A DNA stretch of 64,000 nucleotides, taken from Lepidonotus clava (taxonomy: Eukaryota > Annelida > Polychaeta > Phyllodocida > Polynoidae). Location of the stretch: assembly GCA_936440205.1 (NCBI GenBank), contig OW387136.1, positions 56,081,190 to 56,145,189 of the forward strand, written 5' to 3'. Every line of letters starts with the position of its first letter. Position 1 is the stretch's first letter. Below, in pieces: positions 8,962 through 18,340 of the stretch. The translations under genes and the position numbers were made by a program. Below the pieces are notes generated by a model, which worked only from the letters and a program-made list of their open reading frames with translations, did no database searches and was not told the origin of the DNA.

Positions 8962-11472
8962 TCACCCTTCTTCTTGGCGTCGGATCGGTAGCAACAGCCT
9001 CTCCTCCCTAGCGGGGAGCTCGAGAAGCTGATCCACCATTCCGCTCTGTTTTTCCGCCTCTCTTGTCGCCTTCAACAAGTCATCCAGTTGATCTTCGTTT
9101 TTGTACATCACTAGGGTCTGAGCCAATTGGACGGTCCGGTTGTGTTCGTTAACTAGTCGGTCGACTCCCGGGAACTCCCTGGTTAACGGCCCCAGTGCCG
9201 CCGTCGGGAACTGCGCCATCGCTTCTTCAAATGTCTCTGGCTTGCGGCCCGTTTCTAGTGCCATCAGGAACGCCATAGACGCCGAAGCCATTGCTCTTGT
9301 CTTAGCCGTCATTCCTCGCACCTCCCTCGGGGGCCACACCAGTTGCACCCGAATGGCCTCTTCCGCGTCCCAGTCTCGTACTGCTCGCGCCGTCACCGGA
9401 AAGTGTCCCTGTAAGACCTGGTGAATGGCCTGTGTCCGTAATAACTTGAGTCTCGGTGTTTCTTTAGATGGTCCTGCCGTCGGTATCTCCGTTCCTATGG
9501 ACCCGAACACTGAATCCGCTCCCGACTCGTCCAATTCTTGCTTCTCCGGCTCGTATCCTCTGGTCTCGGCCTGCCCCAACTCCATGTCCTCTGAGTCTTC
9601 CACCTCCGCGTTCATGGACTGGGCAGCCGGTATTTGTAGTCTGTGTATCACAACCCGTGGTTGTAGCGCTCGCCCGTGTTTATCCTCGTCCTTGAGTGGG
9701 GTATCTGGTCCTGGCGGCGATCCCATTCGTTCGGGCGACGGCGGTCCCGGGGTCTCCTCCGATCCTTGCGATCCGAAGAACGAGCTCCCCAAACTGGCTC
9801 GAGTCAGGTTGTCAACCGCCGCCCGTGTCTCTGGCGTATCTGGTGCTACCGTAATGTCTCTCATTCGTTTCAGTCCCGGGGGCGGCACTACCGGCTGCTT
9901 ACATACCATCTTCTCCAGGGGTGAATCCGCTCTCGTCGGGGTAGGGGTAGAGAACAACGGCTGTGTCGAGGCCATCGACGCCGTGTCCTCGGGCCTGGCC
10001 GCATGCCGAACATACTTTACTTTCTCCACTCGCCCCGACGGTTTGAGTCCCTGCCTTTCTGCCATCTCGCGTAGAAACCTCCCCAGGTACAGTGCTTCTC
10101 TTTCTACCAGCCGGCCTCCCTGCGCTTCCCGAATGCTGTCCTCCAGCTCCCGGTCGGATCTTGCCTCGTGGTAACCCCTGAACGATCCCTCCCGGTTCAT
10201 TGTTCCTTTTAAATATCCGGGGTACCTCGGGTGTCGCGATTCGTATATCACTGATTTCTTATGAACTGTCATCATAGTGAATTGTGCGTCGCTACAAGGT
10301 GGTTCTAGTCCCGTGGTCCGTTTGATTCCTGTCGAGGTCTCAGGCTGGGATGGTCCCAGCTCTCCCGTGCTACTAGACTCGGCAATAATCAAGGACCGAT
10401 CGCTTCGGACCGACATACTCCTGCCTGACTCCGACTGGTCCGAACTCGTTCCCTCCTCCAATTCCCTCGGGACTTTCTTGACCTTTTTCCACTTCTTCTT
10501 TCGCGACGGCTCCTCCGCCGGGCATCCCTGCGTCGGGGGCCTCTTGAAAGCGAGCGGCTCCTCTTCCTCTTTTACTTTCAGACGTTGGTCGTCGGACGAG
10601 CTCACCAATTCCACCACCTCAGCCCCCGGTGGTATTCCTGAGCAACCCGGCTTCGGGGCGGGTGTGGATCTCCCTCCTTTTCCTCTGCCCGGGAGTCCTC
10701 GTCCTCTTGGTTCTCGTGGTTCTCCCTGGGCATTTAACTTCTTAATTCGGCTCTGTACCAACCCTGTTATTTGGTCTGCTGTCAGAAGTGGTTTCGGGTT
10801 GACCACGGCTCGGCTCGCGCTTCGTGGCGACTCGGTGGCTTCCTTCCGCACTCCTTTCGCGGCCCTCCGAGGGGAACGACGCGTGGGCGTCGATCGTTCC
10901 GCTACCTCGGCCAGGGGTCCCTTCCCTGCTGCTTTGGCTGCTTGGGCTCCCTCGCCGGCCTCGTCGGCCTCTGATCCTTCTTCGGTTGCTACCTGCTCCG
11001 GCTGCTCGGCGTCGCTGTCATCGGACCCTCTCGACGCCCTCGGATAGTAAGGGACGCGGATATGCCGTCGCGGCCTCTCCGGTGCCTCCTTATCCACCGC
11101 CCTCTCAGGGGGTTGAAACCCCTCTGGATGGCGCACCGCGTAGTCCCGTTCCAAATTGGCTACCCGGGCCGCCGTTTCATCCCCAGTAGCGAAACTGGTG
11201 TACGGCGGTCGTCCTTTCGGGTCCAAGGCGAACGCCGCAGCATACTCCAGCCTCAGAAGGGGGTCTTGCTTCGGCATCCCCCTCTGCAGGTTCCCTTCGT
11301 GCGAGTCCGACATGTGCTTCCTCCAGTCCTGGTGCGTCGAATAGGCTCGATTCGAACACACCGGGCACATGTAGTACTGCTTCCGTAATCCATCGTGCTG
11401 GCCTTTAATATGCTTGACCAGGTGCTTAAACTCCTTTCCGCGGCAATTTCCTTCCCAGCACTGTCCGCTCAT
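8962..11472 (-). CDS. third ORF of the LTR element, C2H2 zinc-finger protein
   Basis: An uninterrupted frame of about 836 codons from the first ATG (11472); it is open a little further upstream. It lies downstream of pol where an env gene would be, but it has no signal peptide, no transmembrane segment and no envelope-like features. The N-terminus carries a Cys/His cluster (CWEGNCRGKEFKHLVKHIKG) and then a standard C2H2 finger (CPVC ... HMSDSH; C-x2-C-x13-H-x4-H). Next come a long acidic/basic, proline- and serine-rich region and a lysine-rich stretch (RKKKWKKVKKV, possible nuclear signal). A more ordered part follows around residues 420-500, and the C-terminal ~150 residues are predicted helical by eye. 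Nucleic-acid binding is inferred from the fingers. The function in the element's cycle is unknown. It is expressed presumably from a spliced or subgenomic RNA. Confidence 0.75.
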   Translation of the reverse strand: MSGQCWEGNCRGKEFKHLVKHIKGQHDGLRKQYYMCPVCSNRAYSTHQDWRKHMSDSHEGNLQRGMPKQDPLLRLEYAAAFALDPKGRPPYTSFATGDETAARVANLERDYAVRHPEGFQPPERAVDKEAPERPRRHIRVPYYPRASRGSDDSDAEQPEQVATEEGSEADEAGEGAQAAKAAGKGPLAEVAERSTPTRRSPRRAAKGVRKEATESPRSASRAVVNPKPLLTADQITGLVQSRIKKLNAQGEPREPRGRGLPGRGKGGRSTPAPKPGCSGIPPGAEVVELVSSSDDQRLKVKEEEEPLAFKRPPTQGCPAEEPSRKKKWKKVKKVPRELEEGTSSDQSESGRSMSVRSDRSLIIAESSSTGELGPSQPETSTGIKRTTGLEPPCSDAQFTMMTVHKKSVIYESRHPRYPGYLKGTMNREGSFRGYHEARSDRELEDSIREAQGGRLVEREALYLGRFLREMAERQGLKPSGRVEKVKYVRHAARPEDTASMASTQPLFSTPTPTRADSPLEKMVCKQPVVPPPGLKRMRDITVAPDTPETRAAVDNLTRASLGSSFFGSQGSEETPGPPSPERMGSPPGPDTPLKDEDKHGRALQPRVVIHRLQIPAAQSMNAEVEDSEDMELGQAETRGYEPEKQELDESGADSVFGSIGTEIPTAGPSKETPRLKLLRTQAIHQVLQGHFPVTARAVRDWDAEEAIRVQLVWPPREVRGMTAKTRAMASASMAFLMALETGRKPETFEEAMAQFPTAALGPLTREFPGVDRLVNEHNRTVQLAQTLVMYKNEDQLDDLLKATREAEKQSGMVDQLLELPAREERLLLPIRRQEEG

Positions 11473-12628
11473 CGTGTCCGTTTTCCGGGCTTTCGGGGCT
11501 CGTTCCAATCCTGAAGCTCGTCCCGTCAGCCTTTTCCGTTTTTGTCTCGTGGTGATGCTGCTCGTCTCGCTTCTCTGCTTTTTCTCTTGTTTTCTTCTCC
11601 TTAGCTCAGTCTGCTCGTCTGCGATTTGATGAATCCTGATCGGCTGACCAGAATGACCTGCTCCGGCGAGCGCTCTGCCTTTTATAGCCGCCGCAGGCGG
11701 AAGTGGGCGTGGCCTGCGCTAGCGACCCCTAGCGTCAGACTCACTATCCACTTCTACGGTGGCGCCCCCTACTATTTTCCGGTCCCCGGGGCCCGCCGCT
11801 GGTCACCGCCTCGCCTGCTTTTTACCTCGCGGCCCTTCGCCCGTCCACGCGTTTTTTTCCTAGGCCTTTTATTGCCCCACCGGACGTCCTCGGTCTTTTC
11901 ATCCTCCGTCGCCTTCTCTTGCCTTTTTCATCTTGGCCCTCACAGTGCTTCCGCACACTTCCCGGAGAACACAGGGGCTCGACGTTATCATCTCCTCGCC
12001 GCCGCCCCGTTCTCTTTGTCCTCTTTTACTCCTTTTACGACCTACTTTAAAGCCCGTCCTCGTTTCAGGCCTCGCCTTTTACAACCGTCCGTTCGTTCCT
12101 CCGGCGTTCCCGAGAGTGCCGCATCTACTCTCCTCCGGTCTCCTGGACGCTGTAAAGCGGTATTACAAAGTCGGCATTACTTCAAAAGTCTTCACCAGCT
12201 TGCCACCGGGTCTGTCTTCCGTTGTAATCCAACCATCTTTTCCACGCTGTGGTTCCTCCGAACTGACCGGAAAGGGGCTCCGTGGGACTACTTTAGACAT
12301 TCGGGCCGTCGTGGCTCCCGAACGCCGTTTTTCGTTCCAACCCCGCATTTCCCACCTATATTACATCCGCAAGAGAACCAATCTTCAGCTAGGTAGCAAA
12401 TCTCTACAGCCTAACGACCTGCACTCCTACTGTAGTGGTCAACGCACCGCCCCGACTCAATGGCCCCAGGTTGATCAGTCCTTTTTGGCCAAAGCCTTTT
12501 TGTGTAGCGCCGATTTGGTCGTTCCCTTGGTCCTCTTCCACCTGCGGAATCGAGACACGAAAATGACTTCATCACAAAAAGGGGTGCCCCGTTTCCTTAC
12601 GTGCCCTAGCGCGCCCCACCCCAAGCAT
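11473..12628. other. spacer between pol and the third ORF
   Basis: 1.15 kb of GC-rich element DNA without a sense-strand frame. It is pyrimidine-rich on the plus strand. The plus-strand frames here are shadows without domain content. It could hold signals for expressing the third ORF, but none was identified. Confidence 0.5.
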
Positions 12629-15600
12629 TTACTGTGCAGCCTCGTATCCTTGCTGGTCAGCTACCATCCAGGCTGGCGCAGCGTGTCCTCGGTAGGGTTC
12701 CAGGCGGTCCACATGGACTACCCCCCCCGGTTTCCCTCGTTTCTTCCGTACTACCACCCGTCCTCGGTCAAGCACCTTGACGATCAGTGCAGGGCCCATC
12801 CACGGAAATCGCAACTTCGTTCCTTTGTCCCTATCCACTACCGTATCGTGCACCCAGACCAGTTCTCCGGCGTGGTATTCCCGCCGAGTCACCTTCCCAT
12901 CGTACTCGTGTTTCTGATGGATGGCGGCTCGTTTCAGCCCCGTCCGGGCCTCCCGATAGGCCGCGACTAGCCCTTCCTCCAGGCTTTCCACATAGTCGCC
13001 TACCCGTCGGGGTTCCTCCTCTGGTCCTAGAGGTCTCCCATAAATCGCTTGTCGCGGCATCATGGTCTGTCGGCCCAGCATCATCATATTCGGTGTCACT
13101 CCCGTGCTGGCTTGCGGCGTTGCTCTATAACTCATCATCACGAGCGGGACCATCTCATCCCATTCCCGGCCTGTTGCTCGGCAGCTGGCTTTCAAACAAC
13201 ACCCCAAAGTACGGAAACTTCGTTCTATGTACCCGTCACTCCTGGGGTGGTACGGCGTCGTTCTTGTTTTGTGTATTCCAAATAGTGCACAGACCTGAGC
13301 CACCACCTCGGACTCGAAATTCGTGCCTTGATCCGAGTGTAGTTCCCGAAACGCGCCGTACCGTGCTACTACTTCTTCAACCAGTTTGTCCGCCACTGTC
13401 GTTGCCTTTTGATCCGGGATCGGGAAACACTCCAACCATTTGGTGAAATAGCATCCCACCATCAGGCAATACTTATTTCCTCGTTTGGTGACTGGGTACG
13501 GGCCCGAAACATCCATGGCCAGCCGTTCCATCGGCTCCCCCACTATGTACTGATGTAGCGGCTCCCGTCTTCCTCGTCCTTTTTTCAGCAACGCGCAATC
13601 ACATTCTCGACATTCCTTCCGCACGTCTTCCCGGAGTCCCGGCCAGTAAAACCCTTGCTCCAACAGGGCCGTCGTTCTGGCGACTCCCAAACGCGCTCCT
13701 GCCGCGCCTCCATGGTATTCCCTTACCAACTTGGCCCGTTCCCCTCGGGGAACGACCAACTGGTTCCTCCAACCATGTCCTTCTAGTTCCCAGTACTTCC
13801 GATGCAGCACGCCATCCCTGAGGCTTAATCGTTCCCATTGCCTCCATAGGATCTTTGTTTCCCGGGATTCCGGAGATATGGCCTCCCAACCTGGCCGGTC
13901 CGCATTCTCTTCCATCCGTGCGACAATCGGCCCTATATCTCGATCCCTCCTCTGCGCTGCTCTCATCTCCTGCGGGGACCATCCGGGCTCGTACCCCCGG
14001 GCCCGCGTCACTACTCTCACTTTTTCGGTATTCTCGTGCTCCTCTCCACATTGTTTGCACGGATACCGGGACAACGCGTCAGCGTTCCCATGCTTCCTGC
14101 CCGGTCGGTGTTGGAACGACACATCATGCGAGTCGATAATCTCAATCCACCGAGCAGCCTGCCCCATCGGTTCCTTACTTCTCTGCAGCCAACTGACCGC
14201 GCTATTATCCGTCCGGACTATCACGCGTTGACCATAGATGTAGCACCGAAAATGCTTCAAAGCTCGCACCACCGCCAACAGTTCTTTCCGCGTGGTGCAA
14301 TACTTTCGTTCGTTTGACTCCAGGGTTTTGCTCGTGTAAGCTATCACCCGTTCCTCCCCTCTCTGCTCCTGTGATAGCACGGCTCCTGTCCCCACGTCAC
14401 TGGCGTCCGTGTCAAGCCACCATTGTCCATCTTCCTCCGGGAATCCCAACACCGGGGCCTCTGTTAGCGCCTTCTTCATCGCATCAAATGCCTCTTGTCG
14501 TCTCGCGCTCCACACGAACGGTTCCTCCTTCGTTGCCAATTCATACAAGGGGGCAGCCAATTCCGTGAAGCCGTTTATATGCCTTCTATAATACGAACAT
14601 AATCCCACGAAGGCTCGTACCTCATGGAGATCCCGAGGGACCGGCCACTCGGTTACTTGCCGACACTTTTCGGGGTCGGGTTCGATCCCGTTGAATGAGA
14701 CGACGTGTCCCAAGAACGGAATCTTCTTCTGGAACAACCTGCATTTTCGTGCTTTCAACTTCAGCCCTGCAGCGTTCAATCGATCCAGAACCCTTACCAA
14801 TCTTTCCAGAGTCACTTCAAACGTTGGCCCGAAGACCAATATGTCATCCAGGTATACCAGACACTCCTCCCACACAATTCCTCTGAGGATTCTTTCCATC
14901 AGTCTCTCGAAGGTGGCTGGGGCGTTCACTAGCCCGAATGGCATCACTTTGAACTCATACAATCCTCCTTGAGTCACGAAGGCCGTCTTTTCTTGGTCCT
15001 CCGGTGCCATCTCCACCTGCCAATATCCGCTTGCGAGATCCAGACTGCAGAAGAATAGGCTTCCTCCCAAGGTGTTGAGGCTGTCCTCTATCCGTGGGAG
15101 CGGATAGGCGTCCACTTTCGTAGCCTGGTTCAGTTTTCGGTAGTCGATACAGAACCTCGTTCCTCCGTCCTTCTTTTTGACTAGAACGGTCGGGCTGCTC
15201 CACGCACTCCCGCTCTCCTGGATAATCCCTAGATTTAACATATCCTCCACCAGTGCTCGTTCCTCCTCTCTCCTGGTGGCCGGATACCGTCTGACCCTCT
15301 GCTTGATCGGCATCTGGTCCCCCGTTTTAATTCGATGTTGTACTAAATCTGTCCGTCCTAACTCATGTTTCGAGGTCGCAAACATTTGTTCCCGGGCCAT
15401 GATGGCTTTCTCCAGCTCTCCGCCTTCCTCCGTGGTCAGGTCTTTCTTAGCCTCCTCTATCATTTCAACGAGCGCTCCAGGGGGTTCTTTTACTTCACTT
15501 CCTATTCCTCGTACCTCTTGTACGAAGGTGGCTTCTCCGAGTACCCCGCCGGTTTCCAATTTCGCGCTCTCGGTCCCTCGGTTGGCCACCCAAACTCTAT

Positions 15601-16321
15601 TTTCTTCTCCCAATATCACCGTTCCTGGGATCACCTCCAGTCCCATAGGTAATCCAGCGCCGGTGATGACAGCCAGCTGTCCACTCTGTCCTATGTCTAC
15701 TCTCGTTACTACTGTTACTCGGGTCACTTGGAGTGGGGGTATTTCCGTCGTTCCCTCGATTCGCATGACCTGTCCTCCGACGGTAACTGCCCGAATCCCA
15801 TCCGTTCTTTGTTCTGCTCCCGGGATTCGTTCCCCCTCTCCCTCCCCCTCGGCGGGCAGGAAGATAGCACTCGCGTGGGGCTTAACTGTTAGCCGGTATT
15901 TCACCGCGAAGTCGTTTCCCAGGATCCCTTCATCTCTACCGATGTCTGCCACCATGAATGTCCACTGCAACACGCGCGTTCCCAATTTTACTGGCAAGTT
16001 CGTGCATCCGTAGCACCGCAACGGACTACCATCCACCGAGCAGAGACGTCCTTCATATCCATCCAGTTCTTCCCATTTTCGTCCCCACTCTCTCCAGAGG
16101 CGTTCCGACAGCAGACTGATCATAGATCCGGTATCAACCAAAAAAAGGACGACACTCTCTCCCACCGTCCCGGCCACATAAAGTCCACATTCTCCCATGC
16201 CTACTACTTCTCTCGCCGCGCCCGAAGGGGGCCCCGCGCTTACTGCGACGGCGACTGTCCGTTTCCCTGACGCTGCGAACACTCTCTTGCGAAATGGCCC
16301 TTCTGGTGACATTGATGACAT
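12629..16321 (-). CDS. pol: Pol polyprotein (PR-RT-RNaseH-IN)
   Basis: One open frame of about 1,230 residues. Domains in order: aspartic protease with LVDTGSMISLL (about residues 60-72); reverse transcriptase from about 340, with fingers motif SAWSSPTVLVKKKDGG and catalytic YLDDILVF near 500; RNase H with WWLDTDASDVGTGAVLS and RTDNSAVSWL; integrase zinc domain (H..H..C..C, about 880-940); DDE core with LAMDVSGPYP, LHSDQGTNFES and YIERSFRTL; and a C-terminal GPY/F-like module (FPWMGPALIVKVL). The order PR-RT-RH-IN is diagnostic of Ty3/gypsy. No chromodomain is seen. It overlaps the end of gag by 82 bases in the -1 frame, so it is made as a Gag-Pol fusion by frameshifting and needs no start of its own. 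Confidence 0.93.
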   Translation of the reverse strand: MSSMSPEGPFRKRVFAASGKRTVAVAVSAGPPSGAAREVVGMGECGLYVAGTVGESVVLFLVDTGSMISLLSERLWREWGRKWEELDGYEGRLCSVDGSPLRCYGCTNLPVKLGTRVLQWTFMVADIGRDEGILGNDFAVKYRLTVKPHASAIFLPAEGEGEGERIPGAEQRTDGIRAVTVGGQVMRIEGTTEIPPLQVTRVTVVTRVDIGQSGQLAVITGAGLPMGLEVIPGTVILGEENRVWVANRGTESAKLETGGVLGEATFVQEVRGIGSEVKEPPGALVEMIEEAKKDLTTEEGGELEKAIMAREQMFATSKHELGRTDLVQHRIKTGDQMPIKQRVRRYPATRREEERALVEDMLNLGIIQESGSAWSSPTVLVKKKDGGTRFCIDYRKLNQATKVDAYPLPRIEDSLNTLGGSLFFCSLDLASGYWQVEMAPEDQEKTAFVTQGGLYEFKVMPFGLVNAPATFERLMERILRGIVWEECLVYLDDILVFGPTFEVTLERLVRVLDRLNAAGLKLKARKCRLFQKKIPFLGHVVSFNGIEPDPEKCRQVTEWPVPRDLHEVRAFVGLCSYYRRHINGFTELAAPLYELATKEEPFVWSARRQEAFDAMKKALTEAPVLGFPEEDGQWWLDTDASDVGTGAVLSQEQRGEERVIAYTSKTLESNERKYCTTRKELLAVVRALKHFRCYIYGQRVIVRTDNSAVSWLQRSKEPMGQAARWIEIIDSHDVSFQHRPGRKHGNADALSRYPCKQCGEEHENTEKVRVVTRARGYEPGWSPQEMRAAQRRDRDIGPIVARMEENADRPGWEAISPESRETKILWRQWERLSLRDGVLHRKYWELEGHGWRNQLVVPRGERAKLVREYHGGAAGARLGVARTTALLEQGFYWPGLREDVRKECRECDCALLKKGRGRREPLHQYIVGEPMERLAMDVSGPYPVTKRGNKYCLMVGCYFTKWLECFPIPDQKATTVADKLVEEVVARYGAFRELHSDQGTNFESEVVAQVCALFGIHKTRTTPYHPRSDGYIERSFRTLGCCLKASCRATGREWDEMVPLVMMSYRATPQASTGVTPNMMMLGRQTMMPRQAIYGRPLGPEEEPRRVGDYVESLEEGLVAAYREARTGLKRAAIHQKHEYDGKVTRREYHAGELVWVHDTVVDRDKGTKLRFPWMGPALIVKVLDRGRVVVRKKRGKPGGVVHVDRLEPYRGHAAPAWMVADQQGYEAAQ

Positions 16322-17190
16322 TCCAAATCTTCCTTTCGCTTCTTAAACGCCTCCCTCCGGGCCGTTGCTTGTCTTCTAGCTTCCCGTTCTTCTGCCAATT
16401 CTTTCATCATCTCCTCCAACTTACCGTTTAAGGCCATGATCTGTGTATTGGCGTCCTCCTCGGGCTTCACTGCCCGCAGGAGGCGGCGTGAGTATCGTTC
16501 CTGTATTTCTACTACCTCTACCGCCTCCTCTAGTGTCTTGCATCCTTTCTCTGCACACTTCAGCTGAAGGTCTTCCCCAACTGCAGCCTGGAACGCATGT
16601 AATGCTGCTTTTTCCTGGCTAGCGTAGTCGTTGGAGAAGTAGGCTCTCGATGCCAGTCGCCGGGCATTATCAGCCAACTCCTTCGCTGTCTGGTTCTTTA
16701 CACGTTTCAATCCTGCCAACTCTTGCAGAGCATTGCACGTGTCCTTCTCCTGACCGAACCTCCGGCGCAACGCATCCACCCTCGCTGAGTAACGGAGTCG
16801 TTCCCTGTCCGGGAGTCCGACAAAGTACATTCGTGCCGTTCCCGTCAGCGAGAGAAAGAGCATCGCCGCTTTTTCCTCGGCCGTCCAACGTCCCAATGTT
16901 GCGTACTCCTCAAACTGGTTGATCCATCCCTCGAAATCCGGTTTACCGTCATACTTCTCCGGTCGTAAACTAAACTTCTTCAAACTCGCTCCTACCTGGC
17001 CGGTCTGTTGTTGTTGAGCCCGCGCATTCTGCTCATCCGTCGGGGTGGACGTTCCCATAAAATTAAACTGCCTACCCATGATGGTCGTGTCCTCCCCTTT
17101 GGTCTCGGTTTTCGCACCTCCTTTCTCCTCCCCACCTTCCCTGAAGGCGACGTCAGAATCCATCTGCTCGAAGACTGCCGCGGTCGCCAT
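16240..17190 (-). CDS. gag: Gag polyprotein
   Basis: About 316 residues from the first ATG (17190). The N-terminal third is charged. The middle region (SLRPEKYDGKPDFEGWINQF ... WTAEEKAAMLFLSLTGTA) matches the retrotransposon Gag capsid pattern of Ty3/gypsy, and a helical KELADNARRLASRAY segment follows. The C-terminus has one CCHC zinc knuckle (CHQCHQKGHFAREC; C-x2-C-x4-H-x4-C) for RNA binding, then a short tail. It is the first frame after the leader, 106 bases inside the 5' LTR. It is the structural protein of the cytoplasmic particle and the upstream partner of Pol. Confidence 0.9.
   Translation of the reverse strand: MATAAVFEQMDSDVAFREGGEEKGGAKTETKGEDTTIMGRQFNFMGTSTPTDEQNARAQQQQTGQVGASLKKFSLRPEKYDGKPDFEGWINQFEEYATLGRWTAEEKAAMLFLSLTGTARMYFVGLPDRERLRYSARVDALRRRFGQEKDTCNALQELAGLKRVKNQTAKELADNARRLASRAYFSNDYASQEKAALHAFQAAVGEDLQLKCAEKGCKTLEEAVEVVEIQERYSRRLLRAVKPEEDANTQIMALNGKLEEMMKELAEEREARRQATARREAFKKRKEDLECHQCHQKGHFARECSQRQGNGQSPSQ
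16261..16267 (-). promoter_or_regulatory. -1 ribosomal frameshift heptamer
   Basis: On the minus strand the heptamer is G GGA AAC in the gag codon phase (CAG-GGA-AAC), a canonical X-XXY-YYZ slippery site like that used between gag and pro of type D retroviruses. It lies inside the gag-pol overlap, and pol is in the -1 frame. Very GC-rich sequence with inverted complementarity (GCCC ... GGGC) begins about 20 bases downstream and could form the stimulatory stem. Confidence 0.75.
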
Positions 17191-17296
17191 GAGTATCCAA
17201 TACCGACGAAACACCCAAGATCCACAAGTCCGTATGTGCTTATTTCAGCACCACCGCTGCCACCAGTGTGACGTTCTCTGGTAAGTCGGGGTTGCC
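17191..17296 (-). other. leader and probable primer-binding region
   Basis: 106 bases between the 5' LTR and the gag ATG. The stretch GGCAACCCCGACTTACC directly abuts the LTR and is where the tRNA primer site should be. The ACCCCGAC core resembles the tRNA-Trp-type site of some Ty3/gypsy groups, but the match is not good enough to name the tRNA. Confidence 0.4.
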
Positions 17297-18304
17297 GATT
17301 CTTACAACAGAGGAACGTGGGGGTTGTTCGGGTCTCGGGGCGGACGGGGAATCCGGGCCAAGAACCGAGATGTGTTTCTAGAGTCGTGCCTCGCGCACGA
17401 GGGGGGGCTGAGCGAATCGGTCGGGAATCGGCACTCGATGTCAACGGAGGACTGCGGGGAAGGGAAATTATGGTAGGGGTACGGGTCGGCCGGGGTTCGT
17501 CTCGCTCTATCTCCCAGACCAGCATTCACCCCGACCGGGCGGTCCACCCCTCAGTTCCGGTCCGCGGGGGCGACGGGCCGACGGTCGCCTATTGTTTGGT
17601 AGCGTGGGGCCGAGCATGCCGCGCCCTCGTCCCCGCGGACTTCGTTCCTTCGTTCCGTTCCCCATGTCTTCGTGCCATACTACGCCTCGGTTTCCGGGAC
17701 TACTTCGGGCCTTCGTGCCTTACTCCGTTCCCTCGTTCCTCGTTCTTCGGGCCGTCGGGCCCCTTACCCTGTGTTCCTTCTACCTATCTCGAGCTTCAAC
17801 TGTTTTGTCCTAACTTCTGGTTAATTACTCTAATCGGCTCATCTTTAGCGGTTGTTTCAGGAAAGAGGACACGTCTGGACACCAGGAGAACTGTTAAAGA
17901 ACTCTGTTTATTCGGGCCTCACCGCCCCTTTATATACTATAGAGGTCAGCCCTGATTGGCTGCTTTCGGTCACGTGACCTACAACTGACGTCACTTCCGG
18001 TTTATATTTTCCGTTTCCGGTTTACATTTCACTTCCGGTTTACATATTTCCGGGTTTCGTTCCTTTACATTTTCGTTCCTTACATATTCGTTCCTTACAT
18101 ATTCGTTCTTTACATATTCGTTCTTTTACATATTCGTGCCTCTTTTTCAGGCTTTCTATACTTTCGTTCATTATTACATATTCGTTCCTTTACATCTATT
18201 TCGTTCTCTTACATATATTTCGTTCTCTTACATATATTTCTACTATTACCTTATTTCTATTATTTTGACCTCTATGTATTTTGGATGAATAGCCGTTCAT
18301 CACA
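17297..18304 (-). repeat. 5' LTR of the Ty3/gypsy element
   Basis: Partner of 4743-5750, about 99.5% identical. The promoter block lies at plus 17929-18044 (TATA 17929-17936, CCAAT 17955-17959, E-box palindrome 17968-17979, CRE 17986-17993), with AATAAA at 17907-17912. Confidence 0.92.
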
Positions 18305-18340
18305 ATTTCAACAAAGAAACCTTTCCTTGTTACAAATCCA

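Larger units (their letters stand above)
4743..18304 (-). mobile_element. Ty3/gypsy LTR retrotransposon, 13.6 kb
   Basis: A complete-looking minus-strand LTR retrotransposon. In element order it has the 5' LTR (17297-18304), a short leader, gag, pol overlapping gag in the -1 frame, a third long ORF, a 3.2-kb non-coding segment, a purine tract and the 3' LTR (4743-5750). The domain order protease, RT, RNase H, integrase places it in Ty3/gypsy (Metaviridae). At 13.6 kb it is roughly double the usual size. The two LTRs differ at about five positions in ~1,008 bp, so the insertion is young. I see no breaks in the three long frames, so it looks whole. It is GC-richer than its flanks. No target-site duplication is visible. 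Confidence 0.93.

Noticed and set aside
8962-11472. Envelope gene
   Set aside because: The third ORF lacks a signal peptide, transmembrane helix, cysteine-rich ectodomain and furin site. It has zinc fingers instead.
12629-12760. Chromodomain at the Pol C-terminus
   Set aside because: The tail after the GPY/F-like module is short (about YRGHAAPAWMVADQQG) and lacks the chromodomain aromatic pattern.
9140-16013. Plus-strand frames of 200-345 codons opposite gag, pol and the third ORF
   Set aside because: Antisense shadows of GC-rich coding sequence. No domains, low-complexity Ser/Pro/Arg composition.
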